A DNA stretch of 64,000 nt from JANNBN01 sp031430595 (GTDB taxonomy: Bacteria; Actinomycetota; Acidimicrobiia; Acidimicrobiales; JANYDT01). Of this stretch, positions 1 to 8,713 are shown piece after piece. The stretch's first letter is position 1. Each line of letters starts with the position of its first letter. Under the pieces are notes generated by a model. The model did no database searches. It was given only the letters and a program-made list of their open reading frames with translations, and had not been told where the DNA came from. The stretch is taken from NCBI GenBank assembly GCA_031430595.1, contig JANPBU010000021.1, positions 9,061-73,060 of the forward strand, given 5' to 3'. The position numbers and the translations under genes are program-made.

Positions 1-1008
1 TCCACTTCGTCGATTCAATAGGCCCGTAAGCGAGTCGATCGTCGCATCTAGTTCAAGCCGACGTTGATAACGGTTCATGGTCAGCGCGATTGCACCAAAG
101 ACCAGAAGTGCTGCGCTGAGACCGATGCCAAGGTTGACGTAGAGGATGTTGCGTAGGGGTCGGATCGTGGCCATTTCATTTTGTTCGACGACGAGGTGCC
201 ATTTCAGTTCCGGTATGTAGCGCGTATTGACCAGGACGGTTCCGGAACTGTTTTGGTAGGAAAGCTGTTTAGGTGATTCCCCGCCGGAAGTGATTGCGTT
301 GGCAATCGACCGAATTCCGTCGCGTTGTGACAGGGCGCGGGTTTCACCAGCGAGAGCTGGTCCGCTCAGCACGATGTTGCCTTCATCATCAACGAAGGAG
401 ATACTGCGTCCAAAGCGTTGTTCGTACTTGGCCACTGTTGCGTCGATGGTGGCGAGAGTAAGTCCAACCCCCGTGACTCCGAGAAATTTGCCGTTCTTAT
501 CCAAAACCCGGAAGTTGATAAAGACTGTGGTGGTCTCGGCATTTGCCCTGTCAGTGTCTACATTGATTTCATAGAGGGTCGCAGCCGAGCGCACCCGGAA
601 GTACCATTCATCGTCGGGATCGTTGGCAGAGACCTGTTGCACTATTCCGGTAGGATGATAGTAAGCGCGCGTCGCATCGGATACAAAGAACGATGTAGTC
701 GTACCGAATCGTTGTTGAATGTTCCCTAGGTAACGGATAATAGAGTCGGTGTCTTGTTCGCCGGCTTTAGCCCAGTCGACGACAAATGTGTCGTGCGCCA
801 TCTGATCGGAAATTGATACCGGTCGCAGCAGGTCGCGTTGGATTTCTGAATATACGCTGTCACCAGTCAAGGGCAACTGTTCGCCGACAATCCCGGCTCG
901 GAGCGCGCTCCTCGAGGAAACATAGCTTCCAATACTGGTGACAAAGAACCCGGCCAACAATACGATCACCACCGAAACCAGCAGCTTGCTGCGATCACTG
1001 CGTTTCAT
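1..1008 (-). CDS. Cache-domain diguanylate cyclase, N-terminal part (3' end outside window)
   Basis: The reading frame is open from ATG at 1008 to the window edge (336 codons). Residues 8-28 form a membrane anchor. About 250 extracytoplasmic residues follow, including the stretch YHPTGIVQQVSANDPDDEWY and a GVTGVGLTL segment, as in double-Cache ligand-binding domains. A second membrane segment lies near residues 285-310. The last visible residues, DSLTGLLNRRSG, are the usual start of a GGDEF domain. I infer a membrane sensor that makes c-di-GMP in response to a small extracellular ligand. The GGDEF signature lies outside the window, so activity cannot be judged. AAGGA sits 7 nt before the ATG. 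It is transcribed alone, away from rtcB. Confidence 0.85.
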   Translation of the reverse strand, partial: MKRSDRSKLLVSVVIVLLAGFFVTSIGSYVSSRSALRAGIVGEQLPLTGDSVYSEIQRDLLRPVSISDQMAHDTFVVDWAKAGEQDTDSIIRYLGNIQQRFGTTTSFFVSDATRAYYHPTGIVQQVSANDPDDEWYFRVRSAATLYEINVDTDRANAETTTVFINFRVLDKNGKFLGVTGVGLTLATIDATVAKYEQRFGRSISFVDDEGNIVLSGPALAGETRALSQRDGIRSIANAITSGGESPKQLSYQNSSGTVLVNTRYIPELKWHLVVEQNEMATIRPLRNILYVNLGIGLSAALLVFGAIALTMNRYQRRLELDATIDSLTGLLNRRSG

Positions 1009-1040
1009 CGTAGATCCTTCATGTTCGGGGGATTTCCGTC

Positions 1041-1070
1041 AGATAACTGCCGTTGTAGTGAAGTTTTCAA
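1041..1070 (-). promoter_or_regulatory. candidate sigma70-type promoter of the Cache-GGDEF gene
   Basis: On the minus strand TTGAAA (1070-1065) is followed after 18 bp by TTATCT (1046-1041), about 32 nt before the ATG. The spacing is plausible and the -10 box is weak. This rests on pattern reading only. Confidence 0.35.
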
Positions 1071-1156
1071 CCAATCTCTGAAAAAACTTGAGTAGTTACT
1101 TACCATTTTGCTACCGAGGGTCACGAAGGTCCGGTTTGGCACCGCTGAAAGTTTGG

Positions 1157-2353
1157 TCAGGTTCCCTTGTAGTTCAAGATTTGGCGCAAGGTATGAACAA
1201 TTTCAACCAGGTCGCGTTGGGCAAACATGACTTCATCAATATCTTTATAGGCAGAAGGAATCTCATCGATCAACTTTTCGGCCATATCGCTTTGCCAGGC
1301 GCGGCCTTCCATCTGTAGGCGTAGATCTTTCGAAGTGAACTGACGCTTTGCTTCGCTTCGACTCATTCGACGCCCTGCCCCGTGGCTACACGATTGCCAA
1401 CTCTCCACATTGCCGAGGCCCTTCACCACATACGAACGGGTTCCCATTGAACCGGGAATGAGGCCAAGATCACCCTTTCCGGCGCGGATGGCACCCTTAC
1501 GAGTGATCCACATTTCTCGTTCAACACCATCAACAACATGGGTTTCACGGTTTGCGTAGTTGTGGTGGCAGTTCACCCGCTCAACTTCTTTGCCTCGACG
1601 CACAAACGTGGTGAACACATCGAGTGCCGAAGTCAACATGGCTTCGCGGTTCGCGAATGCATAGGCCTGAGACCAAGTCATGTCGGCAATGTACGCAGCA
1701 AAGTCGGGTGAACCTTGCAGAAACCACATAAGTGTCGGGTCGCGCGGTGCGTCGGCAACATGCTGAGCGAGGCGGCCAGCTCGACTGATGTGGCGCGTTG
1801 CAAGTACGTTTCCCACCCCTCGGCTTCCTGAATGAAGAAAGAGCCACACTCGATCCTGTTCGTCAAGGCACACTTCGAAAAAGTGGTTACCAGACCCGAG
1901 TGTCCCGAACTGCGAACGGGCCTTTGCAAGTAAGTCGCCCTTCACTGTTTCTGGTGGTTCGTTCAGTGACAACCAACGATCAAGCGCACGCGAAGTTGTT
2001 GTTTCCTTGGTGCGGCGACCTTTGACGTCGTGACCTCGACCCACCCCTGCGGGGATCGCCTTGGTGATATGGCCGAGCATTCCGTCAAGTGAATCAGGGA
2101 GATCATCTGCGTGCAGATCAGTTCGAAGTGCCGCCATTCCGCAACCAACGTCGACCCCAACTGCGCTCGGAATAATTGCGTTCTGTGTAGGGATCACACT
2201 TCCAACTGTTGCACCCATCCCGAAATGGGCGTCAGGCATCAATGCAACATGGCCGGTGACGACGGGCAGAGATGCGCAACGATGGGCCTGTTGGAGTGCC
2301 TGTTCTTCAAGATCGGTTACCCATGAATACAGCCGGGGGGTAATGATTTCCAT
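1157..2353 (-). CDS. rtcB: RNA-splicing ligase RtcB
   Basis: 398 aa. RtcB joins 2',3'-cyclic-phosphate or 3'-phosphate RNA ends to 5'-OH ends using GTP and Mn2+. Visible motifs are GVDVGCGMAALRTDL (metal-binding Asp and Cys), GSGNHFFEV, HSGSRGVGN, NCHHNYANRE and CSHGAGRRMSR, whose His is the guanylylated nucleophile. All core residues look intact. The length fits the short RtcB2-type group (about 400 aa rather than 480). The start is 2 bp after the stop of the triple-VWA gene, so it is very likely co-transcribed and translationally coupled with the MoxR/DUF58/VWA operon. No archease, RtcA or RtcR gene is in the window. Its RNA substrate is unknown. Confidence 0.95.
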   Translation of the reverse strand: MEIITPRLYSWVTDLEEQALQQAHRCASLPVVTGHVALMPDAHFGMGATVGSVIPTQNAIIPSAVGVDVGCGMAALRTDLHADDLPDSLDGMLGHITKAIPAGVGRGHDVKGRRTKETTTSRALDRWLSLNEPPETVKGDLLAKARSQFGTLGSGNHFFEVCLDEQDRVWLFLHSGSRGVGNVLATRHISRAGRLAQHVADAPRDPTLMWFLQGSPDFAAYIADMTWSQAYAFANREAMLTSALDVFTTFVRRGKEVERVNCHHNYANRETHVVDGVEREMWITRKGAIRAGKGDLGLIPGSMGTRSYVVKGLGNVESWQSCSHGAGRRMSRSEAKRQFTSKDLRLQMEGRAWQSDMAEKLIDEIPSAYKDIDEVMFAQRDLVEIVHTLRQILNYKGT

Positions 2354-2355
2354 GA

Positions 2356-5300
2356 CTAGCTACGACGGCCCTTTGATCGCTCTTCACGAGTCTTCGTGAG
2401 TAGCTGATCAAGGTTAGTTGGTGGGAGTGGGGGAGTCACCTGAATAATTTCCTCTTTGCTCATCTCGCGCACAGCTGAAGCTGGTTGTGTTGGATCGTCA
2501 GTAACAACCGTACGTGTGCGCAACTTACGTGGGCGTACCTTCGGGGTGGTAGCTAACGATGAGCGGAACTGAATTCGCCAGAGCGCGATACTGATCAGCC
2601 ACCCGAGCGCAGCTAGGCCGAGCAGGGGGCCGCTGAGCGCAAGATTGCGTTGGCCCGTTGTTAGCCCATCTTTATCGAAGGCATCACTGGCGGAAATGAT
2701 GCCGCGGCCACCAGTTCGCTTTGAGAGACCCTCAAGGCGGGTTCGCTCGACTGCCCCCGGTCGATACTCGGCCGAATACCCTCGTATCGCAGTAGAGCCC
2801 CCTCGAAAGACCGGGTTTCCGTTTGAGGTAACGGCTGCGCCAACTGCATACCCGCCGGCGCGGGGCGCATCAACACTGCCAACGAATGATCCATCAGATG
2901 TGCGGCGCATTTGTACCTCTGCCGCGGTTCCGTCGGGGCCTCGAACCGTCACCAATGCTCCGGCATCCGCGGGCCAATCGGTACCGCTGACCCGCACCGT
3001 CATCGTGTCGTCGTCGACAGTTGCGCGCACTGAACCGGTGCCGCCGTTGAGCATGGTGTCTTTAATCAGGCTCGTCCAGAACGGTTCATCCCAGTTCGCC
3101 CAGCCGCCTGCCCATCGCTGGCCACCATCGCTCGCCCACGTGGTTACCTTGCCAAGGCCAGCCTGCCACGATGCAACAAGCGGGTCGTCGTAGTCGCCAA
3201 CTCGCAAGAAGGCTTGGGCGGTTGGCCGAAGCGTTGATGCTTGGTAGCCCTTTACCTCTGGTGCGGTAGTCAGGTCTCGAACGGGGGCAGCGGCCGAGGT
3301 GATTCGAGGAAGAAATGATCCTTCGACGACCAGATTTCGGGCCACGGTTTGGGTCTCTTCGGCGAACAACGACGGAAGGTTTTTGAAATCTCCACCGGGT
3401 ATAAATCGGCCGCCACCAGCAACGGCAACCTTCGAAAAGTTAGCCTCAATATCTGGGCCTGCACCAACAACAGAGACGGTGTAACCAGCCGCCCTGAGTT
3501 TGGCTGCTTCTTGAATGAGTGCATTTGAATCAGCGGTGTATCCGTCACTCAACACCAAAATATGTCGTACACCAACTTCGGCTTTCGATAGGCGTTGGGC
3601 GGCATCGGTAAGCGAACCTTCGATAACGGTTCCGCCACCCACTTTGAGTTTTGAAATTGCTTTAACGGCACCGTCATCGTCCGGTCGCTTTTGTACGTCG
3701 AGAACCCACTCGCGATCATCATCAACCCCAACGACGCCGATGTAGTCCTTTTCTTTGAGTTCTCGTGTCGCCCCACCTGCAGCGGCCTTCGCTAAGTCAA
3801 GTGCTGTGCGCTTACCATCGACCGGCGCAGACATTGACCCAGAAGTGTCGATGATGATCGCCATCGCAACGTTTGTTTCGCGCTTAGGGTCATTTACCTC
3901 ACTCACCACAGGCAGCAGCGCTTCAAGTTCGCTTCCTAGATAGTTGCCCGAACCAAACGAGTTGGTTCCGCCAAGAACAGTGAGGCCAATCCCGAGTTCT
4001 CTCACGCCAGCGGTCAGCGCTTTGACCTGATCAGAATTCAATTCTCTGCGGTGAACGTCGACCATTACGACCGCAGACACACCGGTGAGATCATCAAGCC
4101 CACTGAACTGTGCTGCAGGTTTCGTAATGACTTCAATCCCGCTTGACTGCAACGTAGCTGCAAGGGCCGCAGAACCGTTTCCACCCGTTTCGTAAGTGTT
4201 TGAATCGCCGGCGAGAAGTAACACCCGAAACGGGCCAGCGAGCGAGGTTGCAGCAAAAGCCAAATCGTTCTCAACCACAACATCGTTTGCAGCCTTCACC
4301 TCGAGGCTGTACTTCAACACCCCGTTCGCCGGTGCAACGATATCGACCGCCCAAGGGTTCGGGCCTGGGCGCAGGTCGATAGTTCGCTGATCGACGATGT
4401 CAGGGCCAGCCTTAAGCGTCACGAGGGCCTGGGTCGCTTCAGCAGCCTGCAACACAGCACGCAAGGTCAGTCGCTCACCACCCGTAGCCTTCGCTGGGGC
4501 ACTGAACGACGCAACAGCAACGTCGCCAGGTTGACTTCGCCCAACAATGGCAGCATCAAGACGAATGCCGCTGCGACGAAGCTCTTCTGATGCGACAGTG
4601 TCATCACCTTCGGTTCGGCGACCGTCAGAAAGAAGTATGACTCGCCTCGATGCATCGCTTGGGCTTACGGCGGAGGCTAATCTAAGCGCGCTTGCAAGGT
4701 CAGTCCGTGTGGCATCGACAACCGGTGACGAGTCTGACAAAATGAGTTGTCGTTGGGTCGCCGCAGTCACTCGAGCGTTTCCTCCGAAGACGATAACGCC
4801 AGCCCGTGCCGACTTCGGCGCCTTCGCCAGCGCAGCCTCCACAAATTCGATGGCTTGACGCCGACCAGCGGGGCCAACCGAATCAGATGCATCGAGGGCA
4901 AACACTGTGGCGACACGTTTCGTGGGTACACCCAGTCGCGGAGCAATAAGCGCACTGAGTAATAGTGCACTCACTACGCCCCTACTTATTTGTGCTGCTT
5001 TCCATTGACGACCCGGAACCCCAACCCGACGTCGAACCGCAAACCACTCACCAAGCGCGACGACTAGCAGCGCAGCAATAACCCATCGAAGGATCGGGCG
5101 TTGTGACCGGTTCGTGCCGGCGGCCCCTGCCTTATCGCCCTGCGTTACTGAATCAAGTTTTCGTTTCGGTTCGATTTGCTGTTCGGCAACTGGCAGGTTT
5201 GCTGCGATGCGTCGGGTCGAGGTTGCTTCGCTTTCGTTGGTCCCTTCATCTGCGAGTGTCCAGAAACCGGCTTCGTCGATACTGGGCCCGGGTTCGCCAG

Positions 5301-6840
5301 CTGGAACCGGCATCGCTTTTCCGCTTGGTCGTGTGACGGTTCGTCGAGCGGTACTTGCGGTGGTGAGTCGGGTACCTACTTCCACCGCAGATTCACTGGC
5401 GGTAGCGCCACCAAGGTCGGCGATGATGCGGTCGATGAGTACCGGGAAACTGATGTCGAGCGGAAGGTTGCTTGCTTCGGGTTCGAATCCAAAGTACACA
5501 AACGGTTGGGTGCCAGTACTGCCTCGCACGATGAGTGGTGTTTCTGGCGCACTCACGAGCACATCGGCATCGCCAGGTGACAGGGTCTGAGCCGATTCGA
5601 ACAGAATGTCTGAGAGGTCAAGGCCCACCATGAGGGGGTCTGACGTATCAACAAACGAGAGTGCTGGGGCCGGGGTGTTTTTCGAAGCTGTCACCGGACC
5701 ATATCCGTCGGGGGCAGCAAAGATCAGTGCCGGGGCGGCCAGAGACGACGGCGGGTTGACACCATCAAAGATTTCGACATCGGCCTGCGCCTTGCTCTTG
5801 GTGCCGTCGTCGCCGTCGCCGTCGACGATATCGACGTACGAAAGTGCTTGTACTGCACGCTTCAGAAACACACTGGCTTCAGATCCTGAAGAAATTTTTA
5901 CCTTCACTCGGCGACGTTGCCCGACAACAGCGAACGCCTGATCATCGGCTCCGAAAACATCGGGTGAAGAGACTTGTTGAAGCGAGGCTTTTACCCGGCT
6001 TCCGGCGGGCAGGGCAACCCGTTGAGTGGTTGTTGCATTCGCGGCGACAGCGAGAGCAACATCTGGCTGAGCCACTTCATCAACCGTGAATTTCACGCTC
6101 ATCGAAGCGTTGGCCGATGACCGATTTCTCACCGTGATGGTTGCGGCGAGTCCCCCCGATGTTTGGTCGACAAGGAGTTGAGAAATCGACAGGTTGTCAC
6201 CGGAAACACCTACAGGCTCAAAGCGAAGACCTGGCGGAAGTAGCCGTTGTTCAGCAGCCGTAAGTTGCCCATCGGAAAGCAGCACGAAACCGGTATCACG
6301 GTCAGCGGTCTGAAGCCCTTGCGCTACCAAAGCTGTTTGTACAATGTCAGGGCTGGTGAGCCCGACCTTGAGCGAGTCAACGCTGCGATCGAAGCTACGT
6401 TCGCTTCCATTTGTGCTCAGCACTACTTGGCCGTCGGTGGTTACGATGCTGGCAATACCGCCGGAAGGCAATTTGCGCCGAAGCGACTTGGCTTTCTGTT
6501 TGGCTTCGCCTAACCGATTGGGCGCGACGTCGGTCGCGCCCATAGACGCTGAGTTGTCGAAGATAAATACTGTGTGGTCGCTAAACGCGGTTGTTTGACG
6601 AATCACCGGTTGAGTGAGCCCGAGGGTAAGTAGCGCAACTCCGAGTAATTGCAACACGAGGGGCCACGACCAGCGAAGTTTTTCCCATGGTTTGCGCGCG
6701 GTAACAGGAACCGCCGCTGCACGCCACAACCACGTAGAACTCACTTCGACGCTGCGCCGAGCCGGTCGCAAAATGTGCGCGACGATCACCGGAATCGCCA
6801 ACAAACCAGCGAGTACACCCCACGGGTTCAGTAGGTTCAT
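2356..6840 (-). CDS. Giant membrane protein: BatA-like module fused to GATase-like and VWA domains (three VWA)
   Basis: 1494 aa. Residues 1-80 carry two membrane segments (WGVLAGLLAIPVIVAHIL; WPLVLQLLGVALLTLGL) typical of BatA. VWA domain 1 has MIDAS motif DNSAS (95-99). A membrane segment near 583-600 is followed by another near 620-640, then VWA 2 (DASDS, 650-654). Next come a class-I-glutamine-amidotransferase-like region without an obvious catalytic Cys (about 870-980) and VWA 3 (DTSGS, 998-1002). A final membrane helix lies near 1410-1435. It looks like a fusion of two proteins that are often separate genes in MoxR operons. The start overlaps the DUF58 stop by 4 bp (ATGA), and rtcB follows after 2 bp. 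The family role is metal-dependent protein binding at the envelope. The exact function is unknown. Confidence 0.85.
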   Translation of the reverse strand: MNLLNPWGVLAGLLAIPVIVAHILRPARRSVEVSSTWLWRAAAVPVTARKPWEKLRWSWPLVLQLLGVALLTLGLTQPVIRQTTAFSDHTVFIFDNSASMGATDVAPNRLGEAKQKAKSLRRKLPSGGIASIVTTDGQVVLSTNGSERSFDRSVDSLKVGLTSPDIVQTALVAQGLQTADRDTGFVLLSDGQLTAAEQRLLPPGLRFEPVGVSGDNLSISQLLVDQTSGGLAATITVRNRSSANASMSVKFTVDEVAQPDVALAVAANATTTQRVALPAGSRVKASLQQVSSPDVFGADDQAFAVVGQRRRVKVKISSGSEASVFLKRAVQALSYVDIVDGDGDDGTKSKAQADVEIFDGVNPPSSLAAPALIFAAPDGYGPVTASKNTPAPALSFVDTSDPLMVGLDLSDILFESAQTLSPGDADVLVSAPETPLIVRGSTGTQPFVYFGFEPEASNLPLDISFPVLIDRIIADLGGATASESAVEVGTRLTTASTARRTVTRPSGKAMPVPAGEPGPSIDEAGFWTLADEGTNESEATSTRRIAANLPVAEQQIEPKRKLDSVTQGDKAGAAGTNRSQRPILRWVIAALLVVALGEWFAVRRRVGVPGRQWKAAQISRGVVSALLLSALIAPRLGVPTKRVATVFALDASDSVGPAGRRQAIEFVEAALAKAPKSARAGVIVFGGNARVTAATQRQLILSDSSPVVDATRTDLASALRLASAVSPSDASRRVILLSDGRRTEGDDTVASEELRRSGIRLDAAIVGRSQPGDVAVASFSAPAKATGGERLTLRAVLQAAEATQALVTLKAGPDIVDQRTIDLRPGPNPWAVDIVAPANGVLKYSLEVKAANDVVVENDLAFAATSLAGPFRVLLLAGDSNTYETGGNGSAALAATLQSSGIEVITKPAAQFSGLDDLTGVSAVVMVDVHRRELNSDQVKALTAGVRELGIGLTVLGGTNSFGSGNYLGSELEALLPVVSEVNDPKRETNVAMAIIIDTSGSMSAPVDGKRTALDLAKAAAGGATRELKEKDYIGVVGVDDDREWVLDVQKRPDDDGAVKAISKLKVGGGTVIEGSLTDAAQRLSKAEVGVRHILVLSDGYTADSNALIQEAAKLRAAGYTVSVVGAGPDIEANFSKVAVAGGGRFIPGGDFKNLPSLFAEETQTVARNLVVEGSFLPRITSAAAPVRDLTTAPEVKGYQASTLRPTAQAFLRVGDYDDPLVASWQAGLGKVTTWASDGGQRWAGGWANWDEPFWTSLIKDTMLNGGTGSVRATVDDDTMTVRVSGTDWPADAGALVTVRGPDGTAAEVQMRRTSDGSFVGSVDAPRAGGYAVGAAVTSNGNPVFRGGSTAIRGYSAEYRPGAVERTRLEGLSKRTGGRGIISASDAFDKDGLTTGQRNLALSGPLLGLAALGWLISIALWRIQFRSSLATTPKVRPRKLRTRTVVTDDPTQPASAVREMSKEEIIQVTPPLPPTNLDQLLTKTREERSKGRRS

Positions 6841-7709
6841 GTTCGTTGACCAGACAAACTGGTAAGTATCTCTACAAGCCGCTCGTCAAGGTTATCGTCG
6901 GTTCGTAATGGTACATAGGTGCAGCCAAGCGAGGCTGTTGCCTGTCGAATGTCGTTCATCCATTCAGCGATTGTCGCTTTAACCTTGGAGATTTGTGTTG
7001 GGTCCAGGCTGACGCTCACACGGTCTTGAGTTTCGATATCGACAAGATCCAAATCGCCGGAAAGGTTCGGTTCTATTTCGTCCGGGTGAAGCACATGCAC
7101 CACAATCGTGGCCGCACCGCGAGCCGGTGCCAATCGAATTGCATCAACCCAACCGGGGCTCAGTAAGTCAGACACAATGATGTTCAGACCCGAACGACCC
7201 TGTGCCGTGCTTGAAAGAACCCGCCTCACTGACCCACCCAGGTCGGTTTGCCCACGTCCAACCAGTCTCTCAAGATGATGAAGTAACGCCGGTAAACCGG
7301 TGCCGCCATTGAACGACATGGGTGGTCCGTCGAGGGTATGAACGCTGAGCCGGTCACGATGTTCAAGAGCCACAAACCCCAAAGCTGCAGTAAGTTCTTT
7401 AGCGCGTAACAGCTTGTCGCCAACGGACATCGACAGTGATGTATCGATAAGAAACCGTACGGTGAGGTCATCGTCGGCTTCGTACAATCTGAGTACCAGC
7501 TGATCTAAGCGCGCGTATATATGGTAATCGACCCTTCGAATATCATCGCCTGAGTAGTAGGGGCGGTGATCGGCAAAGTCGATAGAGGTTCCCCGCCTAG
7601 GTGATCTGTGTGCCCCGGCCCCGCTTCCAATCAGTGGTCGACCAGGTCGAAGCGTAAACGCGCTAAGTCGGGCTGCGCGTTCTGCAGGAAGCAGATCAGA
7701 GCCCGACAT
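6837..7709 (-). CDS. DUF58 domain protein (MoxR partner)
   Basis: 290 aa, cytosolic by sequence. The family signature is clear: RPYYSGDDIRRVDYHIYARL followed by a VWA-like region with LIDTSLSM, a MIDAS-like DxSxS. DUF58 proteins are always found next to MoxR AAA+ ATPases and are thought to bridge the ATPase and membrane VWA proteins. The gene lies 3 bp after moxR and overlaps the triple-VWA gene by 4 bp. The order MoxR-DUF58-VWA is the classical one. Nothing unusual is visible. Confidence 0.9.
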   Translation of the reverse strand: MSGSDLLPAERAARLSAFTLRPGRPLIGSGAGAHRSPRRGTSIDFADHRPYYSGDDIRRVDYHIYARLDQLVLRLYEADDDLTVRFLIDTSLSMSVGDKLLRAKELTAALGFVALEHRDRLSVHTLDGPPMSFNGGTGLPALLHHLERLVGRGQTDLGGSVRRVLSSTAQGRSGLNIIVSDLLSPGWVDAIRLAPARGAATIVVHVLHPDEIEPNLSGDLDLVDIETQDRVSVSLDPTQISKVKATIAEWMNDIRQATASLGCTYVPLRTDDNLDERLVEILTSLSGQRT

Positions 7710-7712
7710 ACG

Positions 7713-8711
7713 TCAAATCCCCCGGCCAGAGACGCTTGGCGTTGGTATCGCTTCCAACACATCGGAAACGAGTTGGTCGGTGGTGACCCCGTCAGCTGCA
7801 GCTTCGTAGCCGGTGAGTAGGCGATGACGCAACACCGAGGGTGCGACGCTTCTAATGTCGGCTGCTGAAACGTTTGGTCGACCGTTAATAAGCGCTTCGG
7901 CTTTCGCGCCCAGTATGAGTGCCTGAGCACCCCGAGGTGAAGACCCAACGCGCACGTACTTTGTGATTCGCGGGGGAGATGATCCGTTTGTGGGATGCGT
8001 CGCCATCACCAAGGCCACAGCATGCTCAACGAGATGATCGGCTACGGGAACTTGGCGTGTCATCGAAACGACAGCCTGCAATGACTCGGCATCGGCAATC
8101 TGATTCGAGGTCGGTTTCGCGCCGCCAGTGGTACGGCGAAGAATTTCGGCCAACTCACCTGCCGCAGGATACGGAACCAACGCCTTCATCATGAATCGGT
8201 CGAGTTGGGCTTCGGGAAGCGGATACGTGCCTTCCTGCTCGATAGGGTTTTGGGTTGCCATTACGAGAAATGGGCGCGGCAGAGGACGTGTTGCCCCAGC
8301 GGCTGTGATGGTGCGTTCAGCCATTGCTTCGAGTAACGCCGATTGGGTTTTCGGGGTTGCTCGGTTGATCTCATCGGCCAACACAAACCCTGCGAACAGT
8401 GGCCCCGGGCGGAAAACAAATGATCGGCGTCCGTCACTTGACTCTTCGATTACCTGGGTGCCCGTAATATCGGCCGGCATCAAGTCAGGGGTGAACTGCA
8501 CCCGTGACGATGACAAACCGCAGGCGATGCTCAGCGCCTTCAGCAATTCGGTTTTTCCGAGACCCGGCACACCCTCCACCAGGGCATGACCCTCAGCCAT
8601 CAAACAAAGCAACACCGAATGCACAAGATCTTGTTGGCCGATAATGACCTTTCCAACTTCTTGTTCGATGGCATGGACGAGTGCAGTGCAGTCGTCAGGG
8701 TTCATCTGCAT
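7713..8711 (-). CDS. MoxR-family AAA+ ATPase (copy 1)
   Basis: 332 aa. Walker A is GVPGLGKTEL and Walker B is LADEINRATPKTQSALLEAM. The family motif ATQNPIEQEGTYPLPEAQLD and a sensor-2 region near the C-terminus are intact. MoxR ATPases act as chaperones that mature or assemble metal-dependent or envelope complexes together with DUF58 and VWA proteins. ATG at 8711 or 8705 could serve as start. A second MoxR lies at 24271-25296; the two differ in detail (the other has NPVGDLGTFPL instead of NPIEQEGTYPL), so they belong to different MoxR subgroups. Confidence 0.93.
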   Translation of the reverse strand: MQMNPDDCTALVHAIEQEVGKVIIGQQDLVHSVLLCLMAEGHALVEGVPGLGKTELLKALSIACGLSSSRVQFTPDLMPADITGTQVIEESSDGRRSFVFRPGPLFAGFVLADEINRATPKTQSALLEAMAERTITAAGATRPLPRPFLVMATQNPIEQEGTYPLPEAQLDRFMMKALVPYPAAGELAEILRRTTGGAKPTSNQIADAESLQAVVSMTRQVPVADHLVEHAVALVMATHPTNGSSPPRITKYVRVGSSPRGAQALILGAKAEALINGRPNVSAADIRSVAPSVLRHRLLTGYEAAADGVTTDQLVSDVLEAIPTPSVSGRGI

Positions 8712-8713
8712 GC

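Noticed and set aside
2645..3193. 182-codon open frame on the plus strand
   Set aside because: Antisense to the triple-VWA gene; Pro/Ser/Arg-rich with no motif.
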